Assembly (NCBI RefSeq): GCF_004006635.1
Contig: NZ_CP034842.1
Coordinates: 2,480,001-2,544,000, forward strand
DNA: 64,000 nucleotides
Direction of reading: 5' to 3'
Source: Fusobacterium necrophorum subsp. necrophorum
GTDB lineage: Bacteria; Fusobacteriota; Fusobacteriia; Fusobacteriales; Fusobacteriaceae
The position numbers and the translations under genes were made by a program. A model generated the notes under the pieces. It saw only the letters and a list, made by a program, of their open reading frames with translations. It did not search any database and had not been told where the DNA came from. Positions 7,811 through 17,029 of the stretch are shown one piece after another (positions within the stretch are counted from its first letter, which is position 1; the number at the start of each line of letters is the position of its first letter).

Positions 7811-9229
7811 ATGCATTTTGATGTCGTATCATTTTTTCTAAATTCTTTGGTATTGCTTTTCATTACTATGACTTTAGGAAATCTTTTCGGAAATATTAAA
7901 TTCCGAAAATTTAATTTTGGAATCACGGGAACTCTATTTATCGGATTGATCATAGGATATTTTTTAACCAAATATGCTGTCACCTTTCCGGAAAACAGCA
8001 AATTTTATGAAAAGGCTACCGGCATTCTCAAAGGAAATATTATAGACAAGTCGATTATGAATCTTTCTCTTATGATTTTCATTGTCGGAACCGGTTTATT
8101 GGCTGCAAAAGATATGAAATATGCGATCAGCAAATTCGGAAAACAATTTATCTGTCTGGCAATTTTTATTCCCTTTATCGGGGCTGTTACTTCTTACGGA
8201 TTTTCAAAAATTTTAGAAAATATGAGCCCTTTTCAAATTACAGGAACCTATACCGGTGCCTTAACAAGCTCAGCGGGACTTGCAGCAGCAACAGAATCCT
8301 CGGAATTGGAATCTAAACATATGGCAAGTCATTTTGCGGAGTTGGATGATAAAACAAAAGGAAAGATATTATCTATTATCAATGAAGCAAAAGAAAGGGA
8401 TGCAAAATTGCAAAACCAAACTCTTCCTGAAAAAATGACAGTTGAAAACACCGCTTCCATCTCAGAGGAAGATATTGAAATTTTTGTTACGGAAGCAAAG
8501 GCGGGTGTCGGTGTTGGACATTCTATCGGTTACCCTTTCGGAGTATTATTCCTAATTTTAGGAGTCAATTTCATTCCTAAGATTTTCCGTTTCAACCCGG
8601 AAGAAGAAAAAAAGAAATACTTTGAGCAGAAGAAAATGGATTTGGAACAAGACAGCACCTTATCTTCGAATAAAATTCCGGAAGTGAAAATGGATTTTGT
8701 CGGTTTTTCCATTGCAGCCTTTTTAGGATATTTATTGGGAAGTATCAAAATTGCTATGGGACCTTTGGGAGAATTTTCTTTAGGAAGTATTGGAGGAGCT
8801 ATCATTGTATCTTTAATATTGGGATTCATTGGAAAAATTGGAACGATTCATTTCCGTATGGATTCTATCGTGTTAGGAAAAATGAGAACCTACTTCTTAT
8901 CCGTTTTCTTAGCAGGAACAGGACTGAACTATGGATATCGTGTGGTAGAAGCCGTTACTGGGAACGGAATTATGATTGCCGTTGTATCTGCTCTTGTAGC
9001 GATTTTCTCCATTTTATTCGGTTTCTTGTTGGGACACTATATTTTCCATATCAACTGGACTTTATTGTCCGGTGCCATTACCGGCGGAATGACTTCAGCT
9101 CCCGGATTAGGAGCCGCTATTGATGCTTTGGATTGTGATGAGCCTGCCGTTTCTTATGGAGCTACGCAACCTCTGGCAACTCTATTCATGGTAATTTTTT
9201 CTCTTATTATTCACAAATTACCGATTTAA
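7811..9229 (+). CDS. AAE-type (AspT/YidE-like) membrane exchanger
   Basis: The 472-residue protein has two hydrophobic halves joined by a charged cytoplasmic region (about residues 170-290). Each half carries a copy of the family hallmark: GALTSSAGLAAAT near residue 155 and GGMTSAPGLGAAI near residue 430. This duplicated motif is typical of the aspartate:alanine exchanger (AspT/YidE/YbjL) family, whose members exchange amino acids or dicarboxylates. The central region has no obvious TrkA_C domain. The substrate is unknown. The gene is monocistronic between a strong promoter and a terminator. Confidence 0.65.
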   Translation: MHFDVVSFFLNSLVLLFITMTLGNLFGNIKFRKFNFGITGTLFIGLIIGYFLTKYAVTFPENSKFYEKATGILKGNIIDKSIMNLSLMIFIVGTGLLAAKDMKYAISKFGKQFICLAIFIPFIGAVTSYGFSKILENMSPFQITGTYTGALTSSAGLAAATESSELESKHMASHFAELDDKTKGKILSIINEAKERDAKLQNQTLPEKMTVENTASISEEDIEIFVTEAKAGVGVGHSIGYPFGVLFLILGVNFIPKIFRFNPEEEKKKYFEQKKMDLEQDSTLSSNKIPEVKMDFVGFSIAAFLGYLLGSIKIAMGPLGEFSLGSIGGAIIVSLILGFIGKIGTIHFRMDSIVLGKMRTYFLSVFLAGTGLNYGYRVVEAVTGNGIMIAVVSALVAIFSILFGFLLGHYIFHINWTLLSGAITGGMTSAPGLGAAIDALDCDEPAVSYGATQPLATLFMVIFSLIIHKLPI

Positions 9230-9237
9230 AGAGAAAG

Positions 9238-9280
9238 AAAGAATCGATGCAAAGACAAATCTTTGCAGTCGATTCTTTTT
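9238..9280 (+). terminator. intrinsic terminator after the AAE-type exchanger
   Basis: A stem of about 18 bp (9238-9255 with 9260-9278, one bulged G) around a CAAA loop is followed by a T-run. It begins 9 bases after the stop codon. It probably also ends transcription of the convergent Nudix gene. Confidence 0.85.
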
Positions 9281-9680
9281 ATTTTCCCCTATATTTTTCC
9301 ATAATTTTTTCCAAAATCGGAATATCCACCGGTGCCCATACCAAAGAAAGCAAATTTTCCGGTTTTATCCAAACAAAGGCTGCATGTTCTTTAATGTTAA
9401 CTTCATTCTTCATTCGACATTGAAATACCGTTAAGGTAATGATAACATCTCCATAGTCCAAGGTATTTTCTCCTATTTTTTCTTCCACTTCTATATGACA
9501 ATCCAATTCCTCCAGGATTTCACGAACAATCGCTTCTTCTTTGCTTTCTCCCTTCTCTACTTTTCCTCCCGGAAATTCCCAGTAATTTCCCAATTTTTTT
9601 CCAAGCGGACGCAAGGTGGATAAAATTCTTCCTTCTTCATTGACCAACATAGCTCCGACCACTTGTAAATGTTTTTTCAT
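9279..9680 (-). CDS. MutT-like Nudix hydrolase
   Basis: The 133 residues contain a Nudix box, GGKVEKGESKEE followed by REILEELD, with the usual final glycine replaced by aspartate. This is also seen in some MutT-like (8-oxo-dGTPase) homologues. The probable role is hydrolysis of oxidised nucleoside triphosphates or a related NTP. The start is placed at MKKHLQVVGA (ATG at 9680, GGAGGG just upstream). A longer in-frame start at 9728 is rejected because its codons run through the upstream terminator hairpin. Confidence 0.85.
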   Translation of the reverse strand: MKKHLQVVGAMLVNEEGRILSTLRPLGKKLGNYWEFPGGKVEKGESKEEAIVREILEELDCHIEVEEKIGENTLDYGDVIITLTVFQCRMKNEVNIKEHAAFVWIKPENLLSLVWAPVDIPILEKIMEKYRGK

Positions 9681-9695
9681 TTCTTCCCTCCAATC

Positions 9696-9726
9696 AAAAA
9701 GTGCTATGATAATTTCATCATAGCAC
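9696..9726 (-). terminator. intrinsic terminator of the opp-coaX-panF operon
   Basis: On the minus strand, 9 bases after the panF stop, a 10-bp perfect stem (9726-9717 with 9710-9701) and a six-base loop are followed by five T residues. Confidence 0.85.
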
Positions 9727-9734
9727 ACTTTCTA

Positions 9735-11180
9735 TCAATCTTCAAAAAATATTTCGAGAACTTCTTCTCGAGGTTCTTTTCCAAAATAACTTCCTGTAAT
9801 AAAGGCAAGAACCGAGATTCCCAAAGTGGGAACAACGGCGTGCATTCCAAAAATCGGAGTTTTCATAATAGTAATATATAAGTAAGCGCTGACTCCCGCA
9901 ATCATAGAACTGATGGCTCCGAAAGAATTTGCTTTTTTCCAGTATAATCCAAATAAGATCGGAGCAAAGAATAAGGCTTCCTGCCCGGCTAGAGCAAACA
10001 AGTTAATCCATACCAGTAATTCAGGTGGACGAACTGCCAAAAGAAAAACCAATATTCCAAATCCTAGAGAACAATAGGTTGACAATTTTTTAATTTTGGC
10101 TTCCCTTGCATCCTTTTCCACATAATGTAAATATAAATCTTTAATAATCATAGAAGAGCTGATAATCAGTAAAGAATCCACTGTTGACATAATCGCAGCC
10201 AAAGGTCCTCCGATAAACACTCCCGCTAAAATCGGATGTAAATGATTCAAAGCCAAAATCGGAATAATTTTGTCTCCTATTTCTACACTCGGTTCAATCG
10301 CCAATCCCATTACTCCTACCAAGTGCATTCCCAACATCAACAGTCCCACCACGGAAGTTCCGATGACCATCGCCTGATGTAAGGCTTTTGTGTCTTTAAA
10401 TCCCATACAACGCACTGTTGTAGCGGGTAAACCTAAAAGTCCTATTCCTACTAAAACCCAAAAGGATAAAATAAAGGGTTTCGCAATATTTCCTCCGGAG
10501 TCCGGTCGTAATAAATCCGGATTTATCTCTCCAATGGTTCTCATAATATTTTCCATTCCATTTCCTTTTTGTAAAATAATCCAAAATAGAATGAAGGTTG
10601 CAAATAACATTACAAATCCCTGAATCGCATCCGTCAAAGCGACTGCCCGAAATCCTCCAATCGTTGTATAGGTAATCACGACTACGGAAAAAAGAATCAA
10701 GCCCACAATATAGGGAGCCCCCGTCACGGATTCAAATAATCTCGCTCCTCCTACAAACTGAGCAACCACTGCCCCCAAGAAGAAAATCAATAACATCAAA
10801 GCGCTTAAGATGACAACAATATCACTTTGATACCTCGCTCGAATAATATCCAACAGAGTGACTGCATTCAATTTTCTGGATAAAATTCCCAATTTTTTTC
10901 CAAGAATTCCCAGAGTAAAAAAAGCGGTCGGAACTTGGATACAAGCCAGTAAAACCCAACCTAAACCTAATTTATAAGCAACTCCCGGTCCCCCAATAAA
11001 GGAACTGGCTCCTACATAGGTCGCTATAATCGTCATTGCCAAAACAACACCGCCCATATCACGACTTCCGATATAATATTCTTCTGCAAAATTACCGGAA
11101 TTTCTCTTTTTCTTATTCACTTGGAATGCAATGTACAACATCAATAATAAATACAGGAAGATTGGAATGGATACTAGCAT
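9735..11180 (-). CDS. panF: sodium/pantothenate symporter
   Basis: This 481-residue protein of the solute:sodium symporter family has about 13 membrane helices. PanF-like segments include EEYYIGSRDMGGVVLAMT near residue 35, GGFRAVALTDAIQGFVM near residue 175 and GGPLAAIMSTVDSLLI near residue 330. It imports pantothenate with Na+. The neighbouring coaX gene encodes pantothenate kinase, which supports the substrate. The preceding small membrane gene overlaps it by a few bases, as in the yhdT-panF arrangement of enterobacteria. Confidence 0.92.
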   Translation of the reverse strand: MLVSIPIFLYLLLMLYIAFQVNKKKRNSGNFAEEYYIGSRDMGGVVLAMTIIATYVGASSFIGGPGVAYKLGLGWVLLACIQVPTAFFTLGILGKKLGILSRKLNAVTLLDIIRARYQSDIVVILSALMLLIFFLGAVVAQFVGGARLFESVTGAPYIVGLILFSVVVITYTTIGGFRAVALTDAIQGFVMLFATFILFWIILQKGNGMENIMRTIGEINPDLLRPDSGGNIAKPFILSFWVLVGIGLLGLPATTVRCMGFKDTKALHQAMVIGTSVVGLLMLGMHLVGVMGLAIEPSVEIGDKIIPILALNHLHPILAGVFIGGPLAAIMSTVDSLLIISSSMIIKDLYLHYVEKDAREAKIKKLSTYCSLGFGILVFLLAVRPPELLVWINLFALAGQEALFFAPILFGLYWKKANSFGAISSMIAGVSAYLYITIMKTPIFGMHAVVPTLGISVLAFITGSYFGKEPREEVLEIFFED

Positions 11181-11434
11181 GTTTTCTCCTCCTCGTCTAA
11201 GTCCATATCTTGAAAGAAATATTTAATCACAAGAAATACCAAAGCATTCATCACAAACAAACCTAAGACACAGGAATAAAAAAACCATTCCGGCAATCCC
11301 AAAATATAATGATATCGGCTTACTTCTTTTTCTCCAAAACAATAAGCAAAATAATACCACCATGCGAAATATACTAGATACATACCCACTGTCAAAAGGG
11401 CTTCCTTCTCTATTTGTTTCTTTTTACTTTTCAT
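11174..11434 (-). CDS. YhdT-like small membrane protein (DUF997)
   Basis: This 86-residue protein has two hydrophobic helices (about residues 15-33 and 50-70) and an acidic C-terminus (DMDLDEEEK). The size, the YFAWWYYFAY segment and the position directly before panF match YhdT, a companion of PanF of unknown function. It overlaps coaX upstream and panF downstream, so the three genes are translationally coupled. Confidence 0.75.
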   Translation of the reverse strand: MKSKKKQIEKEALLTVGMYLVYFAWWYYFAYCFGEKEVSRYHYILGLPEWFFYSCVLGLFVMNALVFLVIKYFFQDMDLDEEEKTC

Positions 11435-12209
11435 GCTTTCCTCCTGATTTTTGAAAATCTTGATATAAATATAGTAAGCCCTCTAAGGTTAAATAGGGAG
11501 CAAAGGTAGTTTCTATGTTCATATGCTGACTTACAATGGTGGACAAGCCCCCTGTCAATGAAACATGTAACTTTTTGGTAAATTTTTTTTGAATTTCCCG
11601 AACAAAGCCTTCCAACATCAAAGCATGTCCGTATAAAGCTCCTATTCTCATGCAATCTTGTGTATTTTTCCCAATATATTCCGCAATCGGAATACTGCAA
11701 TCTATCATAGGCAACTGTGAAGTTGCCTGAATTAAAGCATTTAAAGATATTTTTAAACCGGGAATAATGGCTCCTCCTATATAACGTCCTTCTTCGTCCA
11801 GTACCGAACAAGTCGTAGCCGTTCCCAAATCAAAAATAAGTTGTGGAGAGGGATATTTTTTTAAAGCCGCTACAGCATCAACCTTCAAGTCCATTCCCAA
11901 TTTTCCCGGGCTGTCGATTTCAATTTGAAGAGATTCGTCAATAATATCATCGACTAAAATAGTATCCACTTTGTATATCACTTTGACAGCTTCGATCAAT
12001 TTTTTAGTGACTTCCGGAACGACAGAAGAGAGAATGGCTCCCTTCACCTTTCTAATTTTTTCTTTTTGACACAATAAATCCTTTAAAACCGGTATATAGT
12101 CAAAATCCTTTTCCTTTATCGTTTCCGTACGCAAAGTATTAATTATCTTTTCTCCATCTGAAATTCCAAAAACAATGTTTGTATTTCCCACATCAATTAA
12201 AAAAATCAT
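11424..12209 (-). CDS. coaX: type III pantothenate kinase
   Basis: The protein begins with the CoaX phosphate-binding loop LIDVGNTNIVFG. It then has GMDLKVDAVAALKKYP near residue 115, DLGTATTCSVLD near residue 130 and GGAIIPGLKISLNAL near residue 150, covering about 260 residues as expected. It phosphorylates pantothenate in the first step of coenzyme A synthesis, typically needs a monovalent cation and is not feedback-inhibited. An ATG two codons upstream is possible, but AGGAG is better spaced for the second ATG at 12209. It lies between the ABC importer genes and yhdT-panF. Confidence 0.95.
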   Translation of the reverse strand: MIFLIDVGNTNIVFGISDGEKIINTLRTETIKEKDFDYIPVLKDLLCQKEKIRKVKGAILSSVVPEVTKKLIEAVKVIYKVDTILVDDIIDESLQIEIDSPGKLGMDLKVDAVAALKKYPSPQLIFDLGTATTCSVLDEEGRYIGGAIIPGLKISLNALIQATSQLPMIDCSIPIAEYIGKNTQDCMRIGALYGHALMLEGFVREIQKKFTKKLHVSLTGGLSTIVSQHMNIETTFAPYLTLEGLLYLYQDFQKSGGKHEK

Positions 12210-12235
12210 CTTCATGTCTCCTGTTTTTCTTCCTC

Positions 12236-12988
12236 TTATACTGCTTTTTTTGTCAAACTGTTTTCTCTTGCTTTCGTATTTTGCAAAAATTGTCTTCCAT
12301 ATTCACTATTCGGATGATAAAAGAAATCTAAAGTGTTTTGTATTTCCTGTACTTCCCCTTGATACAGCAACAAAATTCTATCTGCAATTCGATAAATCGC
12401 CGGCAAATTATGAGAAATAAAAAGAAAAGTAATTCCCTCCTCCTGATTGATTCGATAAATCAATTGCAAAATTTGTTCTTGCATTGCCAAATCCAAAGAG
12501 GCAATCGGTTCATCACAAACAATCAATTTTGGGGATAAGATAATTGCTCCGGCAATACAAACTCTCTGTCTTTGCCCTCCTGACAATTCAGAAGGATACT
12601 TTTCGGCATCGCTTTCCAATAATCCCACCTTTTTCAAAGTTTCCAACACTTTTTTTCTTCTCTCTTCTTTTCTTTTCACTCCATTCGCCAGCAAAGGCTC
12701 TTCCAAAATTTGTCCAATTTTTAAACCGGGATTTAAAGAACTATACGGATCTTGAAAAACCGTTTGAATTTCTCTACGACTGAGCTCTTTTAATTCTTTC
12801 CCCTCAAACAAAATCTTTCCCTCTGTTGTTTTTATCATTTGTAACAATAATTTTCCTATTGTAGATTTCCCGGCTCCCGATTGTCCTAAAATTCCAAAAA
12901 TTTCTCCTCTTTTGACAGAAAAGGAAACATTTTTTAACACTGCTTTTTTCCCATAATATTTTGAAACCTTTTCAAATTCTAACATCAT
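12236..12988 (-). CDS. dipeptide/nickel-type ABC importer ATPase (second, OppF-like)
   Basis: The 250 residues contain Walker A GQSGAGKS, the ABC signature LSGGQRQRV and Walker B LIVCDEPIASLD. The protein follows the OppF/DppF/NikE pattern, ending shortly after the H-loop (FISHNL). The start at 12988 is chosen because GGAGGAGG lies just before it and its ATGA overlaps the stop of the preceding ATPase gene. It powers the importer encoded upstream. Confidence 0.88.
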   Translation of the reverse strand: MMLEFEKVSKYYGKKAVLKNVSFSVKRGEIFGILGQSGAGKSTIGKLLLQMIKTTEGKILFEGKELKELSRREIQTVFQDPYSSLNPGLKIGQILEEPLLANGVKRKEERRKKVLETLKKVGLLESDAEKYPSELSGGQRQRVCIAGAIILSPKLIVCDEPIASLDLAMQEQILQLIYRINQEEGITFLFISHNLPAIYRIADRILLLYQGEVQEIQNTLDFFYHPNSEYGRQFLQNTKARENSLTKKAV

Positions 12989-13686
12989 CGTTCCCTCCTC
13001 CAACTATTTTGAGAAAGCTGAAATAAACGTTTTCCATAGGCATGTGTCTCATCTACAAGTTCTCCTTGGTACATCACATAGATCTTCGTTGCAAAGTCCT
13101 GTAACAAAGAAATATCATGAGTAATAAAAAGAACGGCAATTCCTAAATCATTTCGTAACGTTTGAAACAAATGGATAATCTCCTGTTTCGTTTCCACATC
13201 CAGAGCCGTAGTCACTTCATCTGCAATCAAAAATTTCGGTTCTCCTAACAAAGCTCCCACAATGACCACTCTTTGTTGCTCTCCTCCACTTAATTCATGA
13301 GGATATTTTTTCAACACATTTTTATTGGCTCCTAAGCCGACTTTTTCAAGTAAGTCTTCCGCTTTTTTTCTCCAATCTTTATCATTTCCATATTGAGAAA
13401 TATAAAGATGTTTCAACTGCTTTCCAATCTTCATGGTGGGATTTAAAGAAGTAAAAGCATTTTGAAAAACGGCTCCCAATTCTGTTCTGACTTCAAAGCC
13501 ATCATAAGTCATATTTGCAGATTCCGGCAAAATCCCTAAAATACATTTTGTAAATAAAGTCTTTCCGCTTCCGGATTCTCCTACCAGACCCACAATCTCT
13601 CTCTCAGAAATCGAAAGGCTTATCTGTTTTAACAGATGTTTTTCTTGAATCCAAAGATTTAAATTTTCAATCTCCAATACTCTCAT
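12985..13686 (-). CDS. dipeptide/nickel-type ABC importer ATPase (first, OppD-like)
   Basis: The 233-residue ATPase has Walker A GESGSGKT, signature LSGGEQQRV, Walker B FLIADEVTTALD and H-loop FITHD. It is shorter than a typical OppD/DppD (about 320 residues) and lacks the C-terminal Fe-S-type extension, more like NikD. It overlaps both neighbours by four bases. Confidence 0.87.
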   Translation of the reverse strand: MRVLEIENLNLWIQEKHLLKQISLSISEREIVGLVGESGSGKTLFTKCILGILPESANMTYDGFEVRTELGAVFQNAFTSLNPTMKIGKQLKHLYISQYGNDKDWRKKAEDLLEKVGLGANKNVLKKYPHELSGGEQQRVVIVGALLGEPKFLIADEVTTALDVETKQEIIHLFQTLRNDLGIAVLFITHDISLLQDFATKIYVMYQGELVDETHAYGKRLFQLSQNSWRRER

Positions 13687-14462
13687 CTATGTTTCTCCTG
13701 ATATGTTTTTGAAATTTTATTCATCCGGTATACCAAAATAATAATCACAAAACCCGGAGCTATTGTAAAACAGGGAGCTATTAAAAAATAGGACTGTGAC
13801 TGATTTAACATATTTCCCAAAGTAGGATAGGGGGGCTGAATTCCAAAACCTAAATACCCCAAAGCCGCTTCGGTTAAGATAGCTCCTGCAAAGTTGGTAG
13901 AAAAATTGACTAAAATCGGTAGAAAAATATTCGGTCCTATATGACGAAATAGAATTCGAAAATCTCCCACCCCATAAATTTTTGCCATTTTGATATAATT
14001 TTTATGTTTTTCCTGCTTTACCAAAGCTCTGACAAAATGAATGCATCTCGGAGTATACAGAATAAAAATTGCCAAAGTAATGGAGTAAAAACCGGCACGG
14101 AACAATACAATAATTCCTAAGGTAATTAAAATGGCAGGAATGGACATTAAGGTTTCCGAAAGAAACAATAGAAACTCATCCAAATATCCCTCGAAATATC
14201 CGGCAAGTCCTCCTAGAAATCCTCCTATTATACCGGCAAAGAGTACCGATAAAAAAGCAATGCTCATGCTATAAAAGCTTCCCAAGACCAAACGACTGAA
14301 AATATCTCTTCCCAGATTATCGGTTCCTAAGATATGTCTCAAACTAGGGCCTTCCAAGGTCATTATTTCCGAAACCCGATATGGATTTTGATAAAAGATT
14401 CCTATCCATAAAAGCAGAATGAACAGAGACAAACCCAACATTATTTTGCTTCTTCTTTTCAT
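13683..14462 (-). CDS. dipeptide/nickel-type ABC importer permease (OppC-like)
   Basis: The 259-residue inner membrane protein has an N-terminal helix, the segment HILGTDNLGRDIFSRL typical of DppC/OppC/NikC, and the coupling-helix region AALGYLGFGIQPPYPTLGNML near residue 200. It forms the transmembrane channel with the OppB-like subunit. It starts one base after the end of the preceding permease gene. Confidence 0.88.
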   Translation of the reverse strand: MKRRSKIMLGLSLFILLLWIGIFYQNPYRVSEIMTLEGPSLRHILGTDNLGRDIFSRLVLGSFYSMSIAFLSVLFAGIIGGFLGGLAGYFEGYLDEFLLFLSETLMSIPAILITLGIIVLFRAGFYSITLAIFILYTPRCIHFVRALVKQEKHKNYIKMAKIYGVGDFRILFRHIGPNIFLPILVNFSTNFAGAILTEAALGYLGFGIQPPYPTLGNMLNQSQSYFLIAPCFTIAPGFVIIILVYRMNKISKTYQEKHR

Positions 14463-14463
14463 A

Positions 14464-15378
14464 CTACTCTCCTAACCGTATTCTCGGATCAATGAAAGAA
14501 TACAAAATATCAATTCCAAAATTCAATAAAACCAAAAAAGTGGAAGTATAGAAAATAAGTCCCTGTACTAGAGGAATATCCCTTGTAAAAACAGAGCTTA
14601 CCAACAATCTTCCGATTCCCGGAATGGAAAAAATCTGCTCAATAATGACAACTCCGGTTACCAATTCCAAGAGCATCATTCCCGTTAAAGGAATGATCGG
14701 CAGGATTGCATTTTTTAAAATATAAACATTCAAATATCGCTTTTTCATTCCATTGACATAAAGATATTTAATATATTCTTCTCGCAGTTCCTTATATAAA
14801 TTCGCATACAGGTGCATTGTAATCCAAGCAATCTTAGGAATCGCAATAACACAGCAAGGTAAAATCAGGGAACGATAAGTATCATTATATCCTGTCGAAA
14901 TCCAACGTAATATAATTCCAAAGAAATACATAAATAAAATTCCCAACCAGAAGGATGGAACGGAAATAAACAATCCTAATATTCCCTCTCCAAAACTTTG
15001 TATTTTTTTATTTTTAATCCTATGAAGAAAAAAAGCGAAAGGAATCGAAACCCCGAAAATAAGAAACATCGAAAAAACAGCAATGCTCAGAGTCAGAGGA
15101 AGACGTTCAAAAATCAAGGTGCTCACCGCTTCTCCATATTTAAATGAAATCCCTAAATTTCCATGCAAAGCCCCCTGAATCCAATTCCAATATCGCTCCA
15201 TAAAACTTAAATTCAAGCCCAACTGCTGTCTTAAATTTTCAATGTCCTTTGCACTCGCCTCAACTCCCAAAATAGCCGTAGCAGGGTCTCCGGGAATCCA
15301 TTCCAGTAAACAAAAAGAACAAGTTCCGATAAAAAAGATACTCAGCACCATTCTTATCATTTTTTTGATATAATACAT
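14464..15378 (-). CDS. dipeptide/nickel-type ABC importer permease (OppB-like)
   Basis: The roughly 304-residue protein carries the family N-terminus with IPGDPATAILG (about residue 30) and the conserved coupling region near the C-terminus (VIIEQIFSIPGIGRLLVSSV). The start is placed at ATG 15378, preceded by GAGGGAAGAG; a TTG four codons upstream overlaps the preceding gene and is less likely. It pairs with the OppC-like permease. Confidence 0.88.
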   Translation of the reverse strand: MYYIKKMIRMVLSIFFIGTCSFCLLEWIPGDPATAILGVEASAKDIENLRQQLGLNLSFMERYWNWIQGALHGNLGISFKYGEAVSTLIFERLPLTLSIAVFSMFLIFGVSIPFAFFLHRIKNKKIQSFGEGILGLFISVPSFWLGILFMYFFGIILRWISTGYNDTYRSLILPCCVIAIPKIAWITMHLYANLYKELREEYIKYLYVNGMKKRYLNVYILKNAILPIIPLTGMMLLELVTGVVIIEQIFSIPGIGRLLVSSVFTRDIPLVQGLIFYTSTFLVLLNFGIDILYSFIDPRIRLGE

Positions 15379-15390
15379 CTCTTCCCTCAA

Positions 15391-16878
15391 TTATTTCTTA
15401 AAACGTAATTTTGCAAAGTTTAAATATGGCAGAGGGTAAAATTCGAAACCTTCCAATCCTTTTTCCATCGCAATAATACTGTCCGGATCCATGATAAACA
15501 CTGCCGCCTGTTCCTCTTGTAAAATTCTTTCCGCCTCTTTATAATTTTTAATTTGTGTTTGCTCTTCTGCTGATAATTTTGCTTCCGCTATCAATCTATC
15601 GTAGTTGTCATTGTGAAAGTTGGTAAAATTCTTTTTATAATCGGACGTATATCTTCTTAAAATAGCATCGGGTTCCATTTTTCCCGAAAGTCCTGCCAGA
15701 CTTGCAGTATAGTTTCGATTGGTATAGACATCGGACAACCAGCTCGCCCATTCAATCGTTTCCAAGTTCACTTTCACTCCTATTTCTTTCAACTGCTCTC
15801 GTAAAGCCTGTGCTGTATCCAAATATATCTTCGAACTGTTCGGAACTTTCAAGGTGAATTCCATAGGTAACAAAGCCTTCTTTTCCAAAATTTCTTTTGC
15901 TAAAGCGGGATTTCTTTCTTCTCCCTTTCCTTCCCATAGAAATTTTTTCATCACGGGGCTCATATTTGTATGTATCACCGTTCCATGTCCATTCATTGCC
16001 AACTGTACTATTTTTTCTTTATCAATGGCTAAATGGAACGCCTTCCTTACCTCAACATCATCAAAAGGCTTCTCCTTGTGATTAAAGGCTAAAATCAAAC
16101 ATAGATTTCTCGGACCGGAAGCAATCGTATAGTTTTTCAATTCCTCCAATCTCTTGGAATCAATTTCCGTTAAAAAGTTAATTTCTCCCGATAAGAGTTT
16201 TAAAAAATTGGTTTCCGGATTCGGACTCACTAAAATGGAAACTTTCGGAATTTCCGCTTTTTCTCCCCAATAATTCTCATTCTTCGTCAAGACCAATTTT
16301 TGTTCTTTTTGATATTCTTCCACTTGATAGGGTCCTGTCCCAATCGCTTTTTCTGTCAGATGATCTTTATTTTCATCAGGAACAATTGCTTCTTTCATAT
16401 AATAAATAAAAGAAGAATCCGGCTTTCCTAAATGAACGGCAATTTTTTTCTCATCCAACACTTCTATGCTCTCAATATTTTCGAACAAGCCTTCCGTAGG
16501 AGTATCTCCTAATTTTCCGGACATTTTATTCAGGGAAAATTCCACATCATGAATATCCATAGGGTTTCCATTGTGAAATCTGACTCCTTCCCGAATCGTA
16601 AAGATATATGTTTTTCCATCTTTCGATACTTCATAAGATTCTGCCAAAGCGGGAACAACACTTCCGTCGGAAGACGGCATGATAAGACCTTCGAATACAT
16701 TTAATAAGAGTTGTTCCGAAGCACTGGATACCACTTGATATGGATTTAAACTGTCAATATCTACGCTTGACACTGTTTTAATTTCTTCTACTCTTTCCTC
16801 TTCTTTTCCACAGGCAGAAAAAGTAAGTGCAAGAAGTGCAATCAAACACAATTGTTTCCATCCATCTCTCTTTTTCAT
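15391..16878 (-). CDS. dipeptide/nickel-type ABC importer, substrate-binding lipoprotein
   Basis: The 495-residue protein has a lipoprotein signal with the modified cysteine at C23 (TFSAC). It is followed by the SBP family 5 pattern, including VFEGLIMPSSDGSVVPALAES in broken match, DVEFSLNKM and GTGPYQVEEY. It captures the ligand outside the inner membrane. The family covers peptides, nickel and other small solutes. The downstream coaX-panF genes hint at a link to CoA precursors, but the ligand cannot be read from sequence. It is the first gene of the operon. Confidence 0.88.
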   Translation of the reverse strand: MKKRDGWKQLCLIALLALTFSACGKEEERVEEIKTVSSVDIDSLNPYQVVSSASEQLLLNVFEGLIMPSSDGSVVPALAESYEVSKDGKTYIFTIREGVRFHNGNPMDIHDVEFSLNKMSGKLGDTPTEGLFENIESIEVLDEKKIAVHLGKPDSSFIYYMKEAIVPDENKDHLTEKAIGTGPYQVEEYQKEQKLVLTKNENYWGEKAEIPKVSILVSPNPETNFLKLLSGEINFLTEIDSKRLEELKNYTIASGPRNLCLILAFNHKEKPFDDVEVRKAFHLAIDKEKIVQLAMNGHGTVIHTNMSPVMKKFLWEGKGEERNPALAKEILEKKALLPMEFTLKVPNSSKIYLDTAQALREQLKEIGVKVNLETIEWASWLSDVYTNRNYTASLAGLSGKMEPDAILRRYTSDYKKNFTNFHNDNYDRLIAEAKLSAEEQTQIKNYKEAERILQEEQAAVFIMDPDSIIAMEKGLEGFEFYPLPYLNFAKLRFKK

Positions 16879-16920
16879 TTTTTTCTTATCCTCCTAAAAA
16901 AATTTTTTATTTCTTTGTTA

Positions 16921-16949
16921 AGAGTAGCAATTTTTCCATAAAAAATCAA
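16921..16949 (-). promoter_or_regulatory. probable promoter of the opp-coaX-panF operon
   Basis: On the minus strand TTGATT (16949-16944) and TACTCT (16926-16921) have a 17-base spacer, about 43 bases before the start codon; AGGAGG follows. Confidence 0.5.
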
Positions 16950-16997
16950 TATTTTTTCATTTTGTCCTATTATGTCCTTTTATTTTAAAAATAGTTG

Positions 16998-17006
16998 TGC
17001 TATAAT
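16998..17006 (+). promoter_or_regulatory. probable extended -10 promoter of the transposase-like gene
   Basis: TGCTATAAT is a consensus extended -10 box, 24 bases before the ATG at 17030; AAGGAGG lies between them. The -35 region is only T-rich. Confidence 0.6.
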
Positions 17007-17029
17007 AAGAAAAAAAGGAGGAAAATCTC

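Noticed and set aside
9681-9728. 16-codon extension of the Nudix hydrolase
   Set aside because: The codons lie in the terminator hairpin of the upstream operon, and a better start with GGAGGG is present downstream.
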